33,743 nucleotides of DNA from Macrococcus lamae (GCF_004359545.1 NZ_SCWB01000018.1:1-33743), one strand, 5' to 3'. Positions 1 to 7,357 are shown, counted from the first letter of the stretch. Numbers and translations: made by a program. The notes: generated by a model not told the origin, from the letters alone.

Positions 1-87
1 GGCGTACTTCCTAGTTCCAGACCAGGAAGTAGCCAGCAATAACTACGCCTGTAAATCGATATTTTTTATTTTTCGAAAAAAAAGAAA

Positions 88-118
88 AGACAAACCCATT
101 TTCAAAATGAGTTTGTCT
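88..118. terminator. Imperfect hairpin, probable leftward-reading terminator
   Basis: A 15-base arm on each side of one central base pairs with one mismatch (96 against 110). On the minus strand the hairpin is followed by a run of T and C (complement of 72-87), so it could stop a leftward transcript. The gene it would serve lies outside the window. Confidence 0.4.
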
Positions 119-126
119 ACAGTCTG

Positions 127-154
127 AAACCTGCTGATTTCAGCAGGTTTTTTT
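127..154 (+). terminator. Intrinsic terminator upstream of ynzC
   Basis: An 11-bp perfect stem (127-137 with 140-150) is followed by a T run to 154. It would end rightward transcription from a gene left of the window and insulate ynzC. Confidence 0.7.
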
Positions 155-225
155 ATTTGAATACTATATACAAGTTGGATTAAAAATGTTTTTTTGCTAT
201 CTTTATTATGAAAGGGATGATATAT

Positions 226-462
226 ATGCTTGAGCAGCAAAAAATGGACCGTATCAATGAACTTGCAAAAAAGAAAAAAACAGAAGGTTTAACTGAAGAA
301 GAGGGACGAGAGCAAAGTAGATTGCGAGCGGAATACCTTCAAAGTTTTAGAAACAGCTTTAAGAAAACGATTGAGAATACAAAGGTAATTGATCCGGAAG
401 GAACAGATGTTACTCCTGAAAAGATCAAGGAAATACAGCGTCAGAACAATATACGAGATTGA
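226..462 (+). CDS. ynzC: DUF896 family protein, YnzC-like
   Basis: Small cytoplasmic protein of 78 residues. It resembles Bacillus YnzC (DUF896) in its N-terminal helical part (INELAKK, EEEGREQSRLRAEYL) and its C-terminal motif with IDPEG and DVTPEKIKE. The molecular role of the family is unknown to me; in Bacillus it lies next to lexA-yneA and tkt. I start at ATG 226 because AAAGGG (211-216) sits at normal SD distance, while the in-frame ATG at 208 has no SD. It lies just upstream of tkt, as in Staphylococcus and Bacillus. Identity is strong from sequence and context; function is open. Confidence 0.88.
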   Translation: MLEQQKMDRINELAKKKKTEGLTEEEGREQSRLRAEYLQSFRNSFKKTIENTKVIDPEGTDVTPEKIKEIQRQNNIRD

Positions 463-491
463 TTGACACTGATAAGTTATACTAATAAAGA
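463..491 (+). promoter_or_regulatory. Candidate tkt promoter
   Basis: A perfect -35 TTGACA (463-468) begins directly after the ynzC stop codon. Seventeen bases later only a weak -10 (TAAAGA, 486-491) is present. Plausible for a separate tkt start but weak on the -10 side. Confidence 0.3.
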
Positions 492-523
492 ATCAATACA
501 TTTATTTAAAAGGAGATTTTATC

Positions 524-2512
524 ATGTTTAATGACAAAGATCAGTTAGCTGTAGATACGCTTCGCGCATTAAGTATTGACCAGATTGAACAGGCGAACTC
601 AGGTCACCCTGGATTACCTATGGGAGCTGCTCCAATGGCTTACACGCTATGGACGCGTCACTTAAGATTTAATCCTAGCTCTAAATATTTCTTCGACCGA
701 GACCGTTTTGTATTGTCAGCCGGTCATGGTTCAGCATTACTTTATTCTTTACTGCACGTTTCAGGTGCGCTTGAACTGGAAGAACTTAAAAACTTCCGTC
801 AATGGGAATCAAAAACACCTGGCCACCCGGAATTCAATCATACAGATGGAATCGATATTACGACAGGTCCGCTTGGTCAAGGTTTTGCGATGAGTGTTGG
901 TATGGCTATGGCTGAAAAACACTTAGCTGCAACTTATAATACTGAAGACTCCGGAATTATTGACCATTTTACTTATGTATTAGTGTCAGATGGTGATTTA
1001 ATGGAAGGAATCTCACATGAAGCTGCTTCACTTGCGGGTCATTTGAAGTTAAACAAATTAATCGCTCTTTACGATTCAAATGATATTTCATTGGATGGTG
1101 ACCTTGACAAAGCGTTCTCTGAAGATGTTAAAGGACGTTTTGAAGCATATGGATGGCAGCATATCCTTGTCAAAGATGGCAATGACATGAATGCCATCAA
1201 TGAAGCTATCGAAGCAGCAAAACAATCTGATGCTCCAACAATGATTGAAGTTAAAACAGTGATTGGATACGGTGCACCTAATAAACAAGGTACAAACGGT
1301 GTTCATGGTGCGCCGCTTGGAGCTGATGAACGTAAACTGGCGTTCGAGCAATATGGTTTGGATCCCAAGCTTAAATTCCATGTCCCTGAAGAAGTATATG
1401 AAATTTTTCAGACAACAATGCTCAAACGTGGAAATGAAAAAGAAGCGGCATGGAATCAGCAGCTTCAAGACTATAAAAAGAACAATCCGGAATTGGGCGA
1501 GAGACTACAGGCAGCCATTGATAATCGTCTAAGTGAAGATTATGCAGCAGATTTACCGAAGTATGAGGTAGGAAGCAAAGGGGCAACACGTGCAACTTCT
1601 GGAGAAATGATCCAGGCGCTGTCCCAATCAGTACCTCAATTATTCGGCGGTTCAGCAGATTTAGCCTCATCTAACAAGTCAAATGTAAAAAAAGCTGCCG
1701 ATTTCTCCGCGGAAACACCTGAAGGGCGTAATATCTGGTTCGGTGTCCGTGAATTTGCGATGGGAGCTATGATTAATGGCATGGCCGCACATGGTGGTGT
1801 TAAACCATATGGTGCAACATTCTTTGTCTTCAGCGACTACTTAAAACCGGCATTAAGACTAGCAGCTTTAATGGGTGTTCCTTCAACATATGTCTTCACA
1901 CATGACTCAATCGCTGTCGGTGAAGATGGACCAACGCATGAGCCGGTCGAGCAGCTTGCAGGACTACGTGCGATGCCTTACTTGAATTTATTCCGTCCAG
2001 CAGATGGCAATGAAACACGAGTTGCATGGAAAGTCGCTATGGAGTCTAAAAAAGATCCTACTGCTTTAGTCCTTACAAGACAAGATTTACCGGCACTTGA
2101 TGTAAGCGAAGAAGTTTTGGAAGAAGGAGTTCGTCGTGGTGGTTATGTCGTCTATCAGTCAGAATCACCTGAAATACTGCTTATCGCAACAGGATCCGAA
2201 GTATCACTTGCTGTTGAAGCAGGAAAACTGCTTGAAGCGCAAGGAAAAGGTGTTCAGATTGTTTCTCTTCCGAATCTCAACTTGTTTGATCAGCAGGACA
2301 AATCTTACCGTGAAAAAGTACTTCCAAAGTCTATTAAAAAACGAGTAGCAATTGAAATGGGAGCGACAGATGGCTGGTATAAATATGTTGGTCTGGATGG
2401 TCTGGTCATCGGTATCGACCGCTTCGGTGCGAGTGCTCCTGGTGAAGTAGTGATGGAGAAATACGGCTTCACTAAAGAAAATGTTGTTAAACTTGTTCTT
2501 GAAATGGAATAA
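524..2512 (+). CDS. tkt: Transketolase
   Basis: Thiamine-diphosphate enzyme of the non-oxidative pentose phosphate pathway, moving two-carbon ketol units between sugar phosphates in the cytosol. At 662 residues it is full length. The N-terminal domain shows SGHPG (26-30), an AGHG motif near 66-69, and the ThDP/metal motif SDGDLMEG (155-162) followed by a YDSN segment. The pyrimidine domain carries VREFAMG and [20 protein letters not shown], and the C-terminal domain follows. ATG 524 is preceded by AAAAGGAGA. It follows ynzC, the conserved order. The downstream hairpin at 2568-2608 may serve as its terminator. Confidence 0.97.
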   Translation: MFNDKDQLAVDTLRALSIDQIEQANSGHPGLPMGAAPMAYTLWTRHLRFNPSSKYFFDRDRFVLSAGHGSALLYSLLHVSGALELEELKNFRQWESKTPGHPEFNHTDGIDITTGPLGQGFAMSVGMAMAEKHLAATYNTEDSGIIDHFTYVLVSDGDLMEGISHEAASLAGHLKLNKLIALYDSNDISLDGDLDKAFSEDVKGRFEAYGWQHILVKDGNDMNAINEAIEAAKQSDAPTMIEVKTVIGYGAPNKQGTNGVHGAPLGADERKLAFEQYGLDPKLKFHVPEEVYEIFQTTMLKRGNEKEAAWNQQLQDYKKNNPELGERLQAAIDNRLSEDYAADLPKYEVGSKGATRATSGEMIQALSQSVPQLFGGSADLASSNKSNVKKAADFSAETPEGRNIWFGVREFAMGAMINGMAAHGGVKPYGATFFVFSDYLKPALRLAALMGVPSTYVFTHDSIAVGEDGPTHEPVEQLAGLRAMPYLNLFRPADGNETRVAWKVAMESKKDPTALVLTRQDLPALDVSEEVLEEGVRRGGYVVYQSESPEILLIATGSEVSLAVEAGKLLEAQGKGVQIVSLPNLNLFDQQDKSYREKVLPKSIKKRVAIEMGATDGWYKYVGLDGLVIGIDRFGASAPGEVVMEKYGFTKENVVKLVLEME

Positions 2513-2547
2513 ATAAGAGCTGTGAAGTTAAAATTAAAACTTAAATG

Positions 2548-2562
2548 AATTTTCAGAAAAAA
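2548..2562. promoter_or_regulatory. CodY-box-like sequence before the citrate carrier
   Basis: AATTTTCAGAAAAAA matches the CodY consensus AATTTTCWGAAAATT at 13 of 15 positions; both mismatches are at the 3' end. It lies 20 bases upstream of the leader hairpin. CodY represses nutrient-uptake genes when branched-chain amino acids and GTP are plentiful. The match is seen; binding is inferred. Confidence 0.35.
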
Positions 2563-2567
2563 GGATT

Positions 2568-2618
2568 GCCTTCTTATCTCAACAGTTCTAAACTTGAGAT
2601 AAGGGGGTATTTTTTATT
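2568..2618 (+). promoter_or_regulatory. Leader hairpin/terminator that contains the carrier gene's SD
   Basis: Bases 2568-2582 pair with 2594-2608 as a 15-bp stem (nine Watson-Crick pairs next to an 11-base loop, then mixed G-C and G-U pairs). The 3' arm ends in AAGGGGGT, the only SD for the ATG at 2619, and is followed by ATTTTTTATT. The folded form is therefore a terminator-like structure that also hides the ribosome site. It may simply end tkt transcription, or it may be an attenuator of the downstream gene. Confidence 0.55.
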
Positions 2619-3929
2619 ATGAATTTAGCATTACTTGGTTTTATAATGATTATAGTTTTTATGACATTGATTATGACTAAAAAAATGTCAGCGTTAGTTG
2701 CACTCATTCTTGTACCGACAGTCTTTGCTGTCATTGGTGGCTTTTATAATGGCATCGGCGACCATATGCTGGAAGGGCTGAAACAGGTTGCACCAACAGG
2801 AATTATGTTGATTTTTGCAATACTATATTTTGGTATCATGATTGACACCGGATTATTTGATCCTGTCATTAATCTGATTATTAAAGCAGTCAAAGGTGAT
2901 CCACTTAAAATTACGATCGGTACGGTACTTCTTGCCAGTCTAGTTGCTCTAGACGGCGATGGCACGACGACTTTCATTATTACTGTGACAGCGATGCTGC
3001 CGTTATACAGAAAAGTAAAAATGAATCCATACATACTAGCAACACTTGCACTTCTGTCAATTGGAGTGATGAACATGACGCCTTGGGGAGGGCCAACAGC
3101 ACGTGCTATCTCGGCGTTGCAGACAACGACTGAAGAAGTTTTCACACCCATCATTCCAGTGATGGCTGCCGGCATATTATTTGCGCTTGGTGCCGCTTAC
3201 TACTTCGGATTAAAAGAACGAAAAAGAGTAGGCATAGTCGATCATTTGACAATGTCACTTGATGATATGCATCAGCATCCTGATGGTAAGTCGCAGGATG
3301 AGATTGAATTATTAAGACCTAAACTCGTATGGTTCAACGCATTGCTGACCCTATTATTACTCTACGCTTTAATCACTGAGCTATTACCAATACCAGTATT
3401 GTTTATGTGCGGTTTTGCAATAGCGGTTCTTGTTAATTATCCTAATATTTCTCTGCAATCTGACAGAGTTAAAGCTCATGCACCAAACGTTCTTGCAGTA
3501 GTGAGCCTTGTTTTTGCATCAGGAATTTTTACTGGTGTTATGAACGGCACAAAAATGGTTGACGCTATGGCAGATGCGCTTGTCAATATTATTCCTGCAA
3601 GTATGGGAGATCATTTTGCACTCATTACTGCATTACTCAGTATGCCATTTACTTATTTTATGGCGAACGATCCATATTACTATGGTATTTTGCCTATACT
3701 GGCAGAATCAGCAGCAAAATTTGATATCTCAAAAGCGGAAATGGCAAGAGCTTCAATTCTCGGTCAACCAGCCCATGTTCTTAGTCCATTATATGCAGCA
3801 GGCTATCTGCTCGTCGGGATGCTCGGCATTGACTATGGTGAGAACCAGAAATTCGCATTGAAATGGGCCATTGGTTCATCACTGTTTATGATTCTAGCGG
3901 CCATATTGTTCGGCGTTATTCCTTTTTAA
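2619..3929 (+). CDS. CitMHS-family citrate/metal-citrate transporter
   Basis: Polytopic membrane protein of 436 residues with about 11-12 hydrophobic segments and a polar loop near residues 200-235. The sequence resembles CitMHS carriers, which import citrate with a divalent metal by proton symport: an early MSALVALI segment, the ALDGDGTTTFIIT motif, the MTPWGGPTARA motif, and a late ANDPYYYGILPI segment. The start ATG has SD AAGGGGGT ten bases upstream, buried in a hairpin. In Staphylococcus and Bacillus tkt and yneF are neighbours as I recall, so this gene looks like an insertion. The exact substrate (Mg- or Ca-citrate, or another carboxylate) cannot be told from sequence alone. Confidence 0.88.
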   Translation: MNLALLGFIMIIVFMTLIMTKKMSALVALILVPTVFAVIGGFYNGIGDHMLEGLKQVAPTGIMLIFAILYFGIMIDTGLFDPVINLIIKAVKGDPLKITIGTVLLASLVALDGDGTTTFIITVTAMLPLYRKVKMNPYILATLALLSIGVMNMTPWGGPTARAISALQTTTEEVFTPIIPVMAAGILFALGAAYYFGLKERKRVGIVDHLTMSLDDMHQHPDGKSQDEIELLRPKLVWFNALLTLLLLYALITELLPIPVLFMCGFAIAVLVNYPNISLQSDRVKAHAPNVLAVVSLVFASGIFTGVMNGTKMVDAMADALVNIIPASMGDHFALITALLSMPFTYFMANDPYYYGILPILAESAAKFDISKAEMARASILGQPAHVLSPLYAAGYLLVGMLGIDYGENQKFALKWAIGSSLFMILAAILFGVIPF

Positions 3930-3935
3930 TAAAAG

Positions 3936-3964
3936 TTGAAAATCATGCAATTATTTAGTACACT
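3936..3964 (+). promoter_or_regulatory. Candidate yneF promoter
   Basis: TTGAAA (3936-3941), a 17-base spacer and TACACT (3959-3964) fit a sigma-A promoter. A start near 3971 would cut off the AAAGGA serving the GTG at 3982 and so supports the ATG at 3994 as the yneF start. Confidence 0.4.
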
Positions 3965-3993
3965 TTTAAAGGAATGAGAAAGTGGGTGAAATA

Positions 3994-4224
3994 ATGGAGA
4001 CCTGGATATGGATTTTATTAATTATATTAGCAGCAGTGGCAGGTGCAGCGCTTGGGTTTTATCTGGCACGTAAATATATGATGGATTACTTGAAAAAGAA
4101 CCCGCCAATCAATGAAGATATGTTACGAATGATGATGATGCAGATGGGTCAAAAACCATCTCAGAAAAAAATCAATCAAATGATGACGATGATGAATAAA
4201 AATATGAATCAGAACGTCAAATAA
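3994..4224 (+). CDS. yneF: YneF family (UPF0154) small membrane protein
   Basis: Protein of 76 residues with one N-terminal membrane helix (about 3-24) followed by the family's very conserved cytoplasmic tail: [20 protein letters not shown], a methionine-rich run, then [11 protein letters not shown]. The family is widespread in Firmicutes and its function is unknown. I prefer ATG 3994, with GTGGGTG as SD, over an in-frame GTG at 3982, because METWIWIL matches the usual length and N-terminus. It ends just before a bidirectional terminator shared with the opposite gene. Confidence 0.9.
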   Translation: METWIWILLIILAAVAGAALGFYLARKYMMDYLKKNPPINEDMLRMMMMQMGQKPSQKKINQMMTMMNKNMNQNVK

Positions 4225-4252
4225 AAAAAGGATGCTGCTGCATCCTTTTTTT
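4223..4252. terminator. Bidirectional terminator between yneF and the lipoprotein gene
   Basis: GGATGC, loop TGCT and GCATCC are flanked by an A run on the left and a T run on the right, so the stem works for both convergent genes. It touches the lipoprotein stop codon. Confidence 0.85.
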
Positions 4253-4949
4253 ATTCATCTAATGGGTCGACATAGTCGGCAATAGGAGATTCTGTCATTG
4301 GTGTTTCTGTCACTGGAGCTTCTGTCGATGGAACTTCAGTAGTCGGTCTTTCTGTCATCGGTCTTTCTGTCATTGGTAATTCTGTTGTTGCTGGTTCTGG
4401 AGTTTCTGTCTTCTCTGTATTAGATACCGGAGGATTGCTTGGTTGAACTGGCTGCGTTTGTACTGGTGTACTTTCCGCAGTATTCTGATCACTATTAACA
4501 GGTGCTGTTTGACTCATAGTTTGACCATTATTTGACAGCGTGGGTTGCTTCGTGTCATTGGTGCTACGTTTTGAGTTACTGCGAGCTTTTGTAGATGAAG
4601 ATGACTTTGATGTGGTGTGTTTCTTAACGCTTTTGGTACTATCTGTATTCGACGATATTTCATCTTCTGATTGATTATCAGCCGTTTTCTTATCAGAGAT
4701 CGTCGCAGCAGCTGTTTGTTCTTTTGTGTCTTTATTTCTTTTAGCACGTTCTTTTGCTGCTTTTATTTTTGCGAGCGCCTCTTTAGAAGACTTTGTGGCT
4801 TTCTTCTCTTTTTCAGTCACTTTAGGTTTATGCGTTTCCTTTTTAAATGCTGATTTAGCATGATTAATCTCTGCTTCAGACCGTTTATTTTCAGCACAGC
4901 CACTTAATATGAAAAGACAAATCAGAAACAATAATAATGTTTTTTTCAT
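4251..4949 (-). CDS. Low-complexity lipoprotein with pentapeptide-repeat tail
   Basis: Predicted 232-residue cell-surface lipoprotein of unknown function. A signal peptide with lipobox LSGC (15-18, lipidated Cys18) is followed by a Lys/Glu/Ala-rich helical stretch (about 25-90), a Ser/Thr/Lys/Asn/Gln-rich linker (about 90-185), and seven tandem five-residue repeats of the form x-T-E-x-P (residues 188-222), ending IADYVDPLDE. The Thr/Pro/Glu repeats suggest an extended, wall-spanning stalk. The ATG has a very strong SD (AAAGGAGGTCC). No enzymatic domain is visible. It is not part of the conserved backbone I know, so it is probably a genus- or species-level gene. Confidence 0.82.
   Translation of the reverse strand: MKKTLLLFLICLFILSGCAENKRSEAEINHAKSAFKKETHKPKVTEKEKKATKSSKEALAKIKAAKERAKRNKDTKEQTAAATISDKKTADNQSEDEISSNTDSTKSVKKHTTSKSSSSTKARSNSKRSTNDTKQPTLSNNGQTMSQTAPVNSDQNTAESTPVQTQPVQPSNPPVSNTEKTETPEPATTELPMTERPMTERPTTEVPSTEAPVTETPMTESPIADYVDPLDE
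4284..4388 (-). repeat. Seven tandem 15-bp units in the lipoprotein tail
   Basis: Seven in-frame 15-base units encode pentapeptides TTELP, MTERP, MTERP, TTEVP, STEAP, VTETP, MTESP. T, E and P are fixed, the other positions vary. Such a coding repeat can change copy number by slippage without breaking the frame. Confidence 0.85.
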
Positions 4950-4984
4950 TTAAGGACCTCCTTTATCAATAATATATCATGGTT

Positions 4985-5013
4985 TTGTCAAATTGAATAT
5001 ATAGCACTATAGA
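4985..5013 (+). promoter_or_regulatory. Candidate ccdA promoter
   Basis: TTGTCA (4985-4990), exactly 17 bases, then TATAGA (5008-5013). Transcription would start near 5020, giving a leader of about 87 bases. The complement of the same region carries TTGACA on the minus strand (4987-4992), possibly part of the lipoprotein promoter, but its -10 is poor. Confidence 0.4.
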
Positions 5014-5106
5014 TCACCCGCAACCTTTACTGTCACTAATTTTTCAAAAAATACTGCTTTTTTTAAGAGTAGGTTTGGTAAAATGATTTGGAATGGAGTG
5101 ATGATT

Positions 5107-5790
5107 ATGGGTGATGTCACCATGGCTCTGGCATTTGGTGCTGGAATACTTAGTTTTATTTCACCTTGTGTGCTGCCGATTTATCCTGCGTTTCTATCGT
5201 ATATAACGGGTATATCGTTCGATGATCTTAAAGAAGGCCAAATAAACAAAAAGGCTTTACTACATACTGTTCTTTTTCTGATTGGCTTCTCGCTTGTCTA
5301 TATTTCATTTGGGATCGGTATAGGATTTGTCAGTGATTTTCTTAATCAGTATGATGATACGATTCGTATGATTGGTGGATTACTGATGATGATATTTGGA
5401 CTGATGACACTTGGTATATTTACACCTAAATTTTTAATGGCTGATAGGAAGTTGAATTTTAAGCATAAACCTGGGGGATACTTGGGATCACTAATTATAG
5501 GGGTTGCTTTTGCTGCAGGATGGACGCCGTGTATGGGACCGATAATAGGAACAATTATATCACTTGCACTGACGAATCAGTCACTTGCACTGTTCTATAT
5601 GGTTCTGTATGTCCTTGGTTTTTGTATTCCATTTTTACTGCTGACGTTTTTTTTGACCAAGCTGAAATTCATCAGAAAATATAGTCAACTGCTGATGAAA
5701 GCTGGTGGAATCATCATGGTTATCATGGGGATTTTGCTGTTTTTTGATTTGCTGACAGAAATCACGAGATTATTTAGTTGGGGGATTTAA
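5107..5790 (+). CDS. ccdA: CcdA cytochrome c biogenesis thiol transporter
   Basis: Six-helix membrane protein (227 residues) of the CcdA/DsbD-beta family, which carries reducing equivalents from cytoplasmic thioredoxin across the membrane to keep apocytochrome c heme-binding cysteines reduced. The two conserved cysteines are in FISPCVLPIYP near the N-terminus and AAGWTPCMGPIIG in the middle. I start at ATG 5107 (MGDVTMALAFGAG), matching Bacillus CcdA, with SD GGAGTG (5095-5100); ATGs at 5083 and 5101 are badly placed. The next gene, ccdC, begins one base after its stop. In Bacillus yneI lies between ccdA and ccdC; here it is missing. Confidence 0.93.
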   Translation: MGDVTMALAFGAGILSFISPCVLPIYPAFLSYITGISFDDLKEGQINKKALLHTVLFLIGFSLVYISFGIGIGFVSDFLNQYDDTIRMIGGLLMMIFGLMTLGIFTPKFLMADRKLNFKHKPGGYLGSLIIGVAFAAGWTPCMGPIIGTIISLALTNQSLALFYMVLYVLGFCIPFLLLTFFLTKLKFIRKYSQLLMKAGGIIMVIMGILLFFDLLTEITRLFSWGI

Positions 5791-5791
5791 G

Positions 5792-6271
5792 ATGTATGTT
5801 ATTCTTTCAATGATAGTAGCACTATGTATGGGAATGATTGTCATCGTTGTTCGAATGAAGGCTCAGAAATATCCGACCAACGCTAAAAAAATCATTTTAC
5901 CGCCATTTTTCATGGCAACAGGAGCACTAATGTATGTGGTTCCATATTTCAGACTGACGGGAATGGAAATACTTGAAGCAGTTCTTGTTGGAATGTTTTT
6001 CTCATTGTTTTTAATTTTTACGTCAAACTTTCAAGTTCTTGACGGACAGATTTATATGAAACGTTCAAAGTTATTTCCGGTTATCTTAATTTCATTGCTG
6101 GTTATACGTTCAGTACTCAAGTTTTATTTAAGCAGTACTATACATCCGGGAGAATTAGCCGGCATGTTCTTTCTACTTGCTTTCAGCATGATAGTTCCGT
6201 GGCGAATTGCTATGTATATCAAGTACAGGAAACTTAATGAATCAATTAATAAAAGTGCATTTCTCCATTAA
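5792..6271 (+). CDS. ccdC: CcdC family membrane protein
   Basis: A 159-residue, largely hydrophobic protein with about five membrane segments and a short basic C-terminus. It resembles Bacillus CcdC (YneJ) in length and pattern, including RMKAQKYPTNAKKIILPPFFMATG-type sequence near 22-45 and a late WRIAMYIKYRK. Bacillus ccdC sits in the ccd region, but as I recall it is not essential for cytochrome c maturation. It starts one base after ccdA with SD GGGGGA, so the two are co-transcribed. Its 3' end lies inside a bidirectional terminator. Confidence 0.85.
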   Translation: MYVILSMIVALCMGMIVIVVRMKAQKYPTNAKKIILPPFFMATGALMYVVPYFRLTGMEILEAVLVGMFFSLFLIFTSNFQVLDGQIYMKRSKLFPVILISLLVIRSVLKFYLSSTIHPGELAGMFFLLAFSMIVPWRIAMYIKYRKLNESINKSAFLH

Positions 6272-6290
6272 GGAGAGCTGCACTTTTATT
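6251..6290. terminator. Bidirectional terminator between ccdC and yneK
   Basis: AAAAGTGCA (6251-6259) pairs with TGCACTTTT (6279-6287), with an inner CTCC/GGAG stem. It overlaps the last codons of ccdC and the stop of the convergent yneK. Confidence 0.75.
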
Positions 6291-6783
6291 TCTGTATTTC
6301 TTTGGCGATAAGTTCCGAATGATCAAATATTGAAAATTTATTCTTCTCGTCATCTGCATATTTAAAGTATTCGTTATACGGTGTGTAATCAATGCCAAGC
6401 TGCGTCAGCTTTTTCTTCATAAATCCATGGTCACGTTTCGGTGTAGCTATAATATAGCCCCGCATTATATGATCAAGCTGTATTTTTTCGGCGCCTTCGT
6501 CAAGAGCAATCTTAGAAATTCTCCCTGCAATTCTTTCTTTTGCCACATCTCTGAACAATTCAGGTACAGGTGTGACGAGTTCGTTCAGAAGTGATTTGCT
6601 GTCGTCATGCCATAAAGGGAGTGCTTTATGAATATAATAGTCTTGCCAGTCCAGTTCACTTCTGCCGTCTTCTTTCGGCATTCTTTTTAGAAACTTACGG
6701 AACATAAAAAACCCACCGATTGCCAGCAGTCCTAAAAAAATGACAGTCCAGACAAAGATTAATGTAATAAAAATATCATTCAA
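6286..6783 (-). CDS. yneK: DUF2621 family protein, YneK-like
   Basis: A 165-residue protein with one N-terminal membrane segment (about 4-27), then FMFRKFLKRMPKEDG, then a soluble cytoplasmic domain with PVPELFRDVA and RGYIIATPKRDH. It resembles Bacillus YneK (DUF2621), encoded next to ccdC there too; function unknown. The open frame extends upstream to 6876, but the likely start is TTG 6781-6783: it has SD GAGGTGA five bases before it and gives the expected N-terminus. A strong promoter lies so close that the longer reading cannot be translated from it. Confidence 0.82.
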   Translation of the reverse strand: MNDIFITLIFVWTVIFLGLLAIGGFFMFRKFLKRMPKEDGRSELDWQDYYIHKALPLWHDDSKSLLNELVTPVPELFRDVAKERIAGRISKIALDEGAEKIQLDHIMRGYIIATPKRDHGFMKKKLTQLGIDYTPYNEYFKYADDEKNKFSIFDHSELIAKEIQK

Positions 6784-6801
6784 CGTATTCACCTCATGCT
6801 C

Positions 6802-6830
6802 ATTATAGAAAAAAATAACTGATGTGTCTA
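6802..6830 (-). promoter_or_regulatory. Strong yneK promoter with a very short leader
   Basis: On the minus strand TAGACA (6830-6825), a 17-base spacer and a perfect TATAAT (6807-6802). The start would fall near 6795, the first base of the SD GAGGTGA, leaving a leader of about 12 bases before the TTG. Confidence 0.55.
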
Positions 6831-6876
6831 TTCCGGTTTCTTCATTCGATATATAGAGCGTAAAGGAGGTGATCAT

Positions 6877-7077
6877 ATGTTGAAAGAAGTCGTTCTAAGT
6901 CTTATCTACATTTCTGATGTATCTGAAAGTGGAAAAGAAACACGCAAATCCCGTCGATTTAGTCAAGTCAGAATGGATCTGACTGAACCGCAGGCAAACA
7001 GCTTTAAGGACTTGATTAGTATTTTAACAGGAGAAGACTATGTGGCTGCTGAAAAAATCGAAACAAAAACCGTGTAA
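6877..7077 (+). CDS. DUF1659 domain protein
   Basis: A 66-residue soluble protein. The pattern SLIYISDVSESGKETRKSRRFSQV followed by ANSFKDLISILTGE resembles the DUF1659 family, whose function is unknown. The SD is an ideal match to the 16S rRNA end (AAGGAGGTGATC from 6863), which predicts high translation. A DUF2922 gene follows after 30 bases; DUF1659 and DUF2922 genes are often paired in Bacillales. It diverges from yneK. No signal peptide or membrane segment is visible. Confidence 0.75.
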   Translation: MLKEVVLSLIYISDVSESGKETRKSRRFSQVRMDLTEPQANSFKDLISILTGEDYVAAEKIETKTV

Positions 7078-7107
7078 TAGAAAAAAATTCATTGAGGAGG
7101 TGAAATC

Positions 7108-7323
7108 ATGAAAACTTTACAGATGATTTTTGCGACTGACTTTGGCAAAAGCTATCAGTTCAACATCGCGAGCCCAAAAGAGCAGTTGACAGCTGAAGAA
7201 GTTCAAAGTGTAATGGAGTCATTAGTCACTGGTAATTATTTAGAGACACCTAATGGACGTCCAGCTTCTTTGAAAGAAGCAAAAATAGTAGAACGTATTG
7301 AAACGCCGCTGTTCAAACTTTAA
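7108..7323 (+). CDS. DUF2922 domain protein
   Basis: A 71-residue soluble protein with the DUF2922 outline: an N-terminal strand KTLQMIFATDFGKSYQFNI, a helix near LTAEEVQSVMESLV and a C-terminal strand AKIVERIETPLFKL. Function unknown. It has the very strong SD GAGGAGGTGA and follows the DUF1659 gene in what should be a two-gene operon closed by the hairpin at 7358-7387. Strong SDs on both genes suggest abundant small proteins. Confidence 0.75.
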   Translation: MKTLQMIFATDFGKSYQFNIASPKEQLTAEEVQSVMESLVTGNYLETPNGRPASLKEAKIVERIETPLFKL

Positions 7324-7357
7324 TAATTCCTGCTTTCCAATATATATTATTTATCTG

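Noticed and set aside
1-51. Nested complementarity (GGCGTA with TACGCC; TACTTCCT with AGGAAGTA) and a short open frame ending at 42
   Set aside because: The window begins here, so neither an RNA gene nor the end of a protein such as SosA/YneA can be supported; the 13 residues visible match nothing I know.
43-240. 65-codon minus-strand frame
   Set aside because: It runs through two strong hairpins, has no SD and no recognisable protein features.
1088-1670. Minus-strand frames inside tkt
   Set aside because: Shadows of the transketolase reading frame, without SD or protein-like composition; the same holds for antisense frames in sbcC, parC, ptsG and others.
5000-5010. TATAGCACTAT shared with 20050-20060, both in divergent intergenic regions
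   Set aside because: An 11-base match in 33 kb of AT-rich sequence is expected by chance many times; no further copy supports a motif.
5039-5053. CodY-like ATTTTTCAAAAAATA before ccdA
   Set aside because: Three mismatches to the consensus are expected by chance in AT-rich intergenic DNA.
6784-6876. Longer yneK reading starting at 6876
   Set aside because: It would start upstream of the strong promoter at 6802-6830 and inside the SD of the divergent gene, and adds residues unlike the family.
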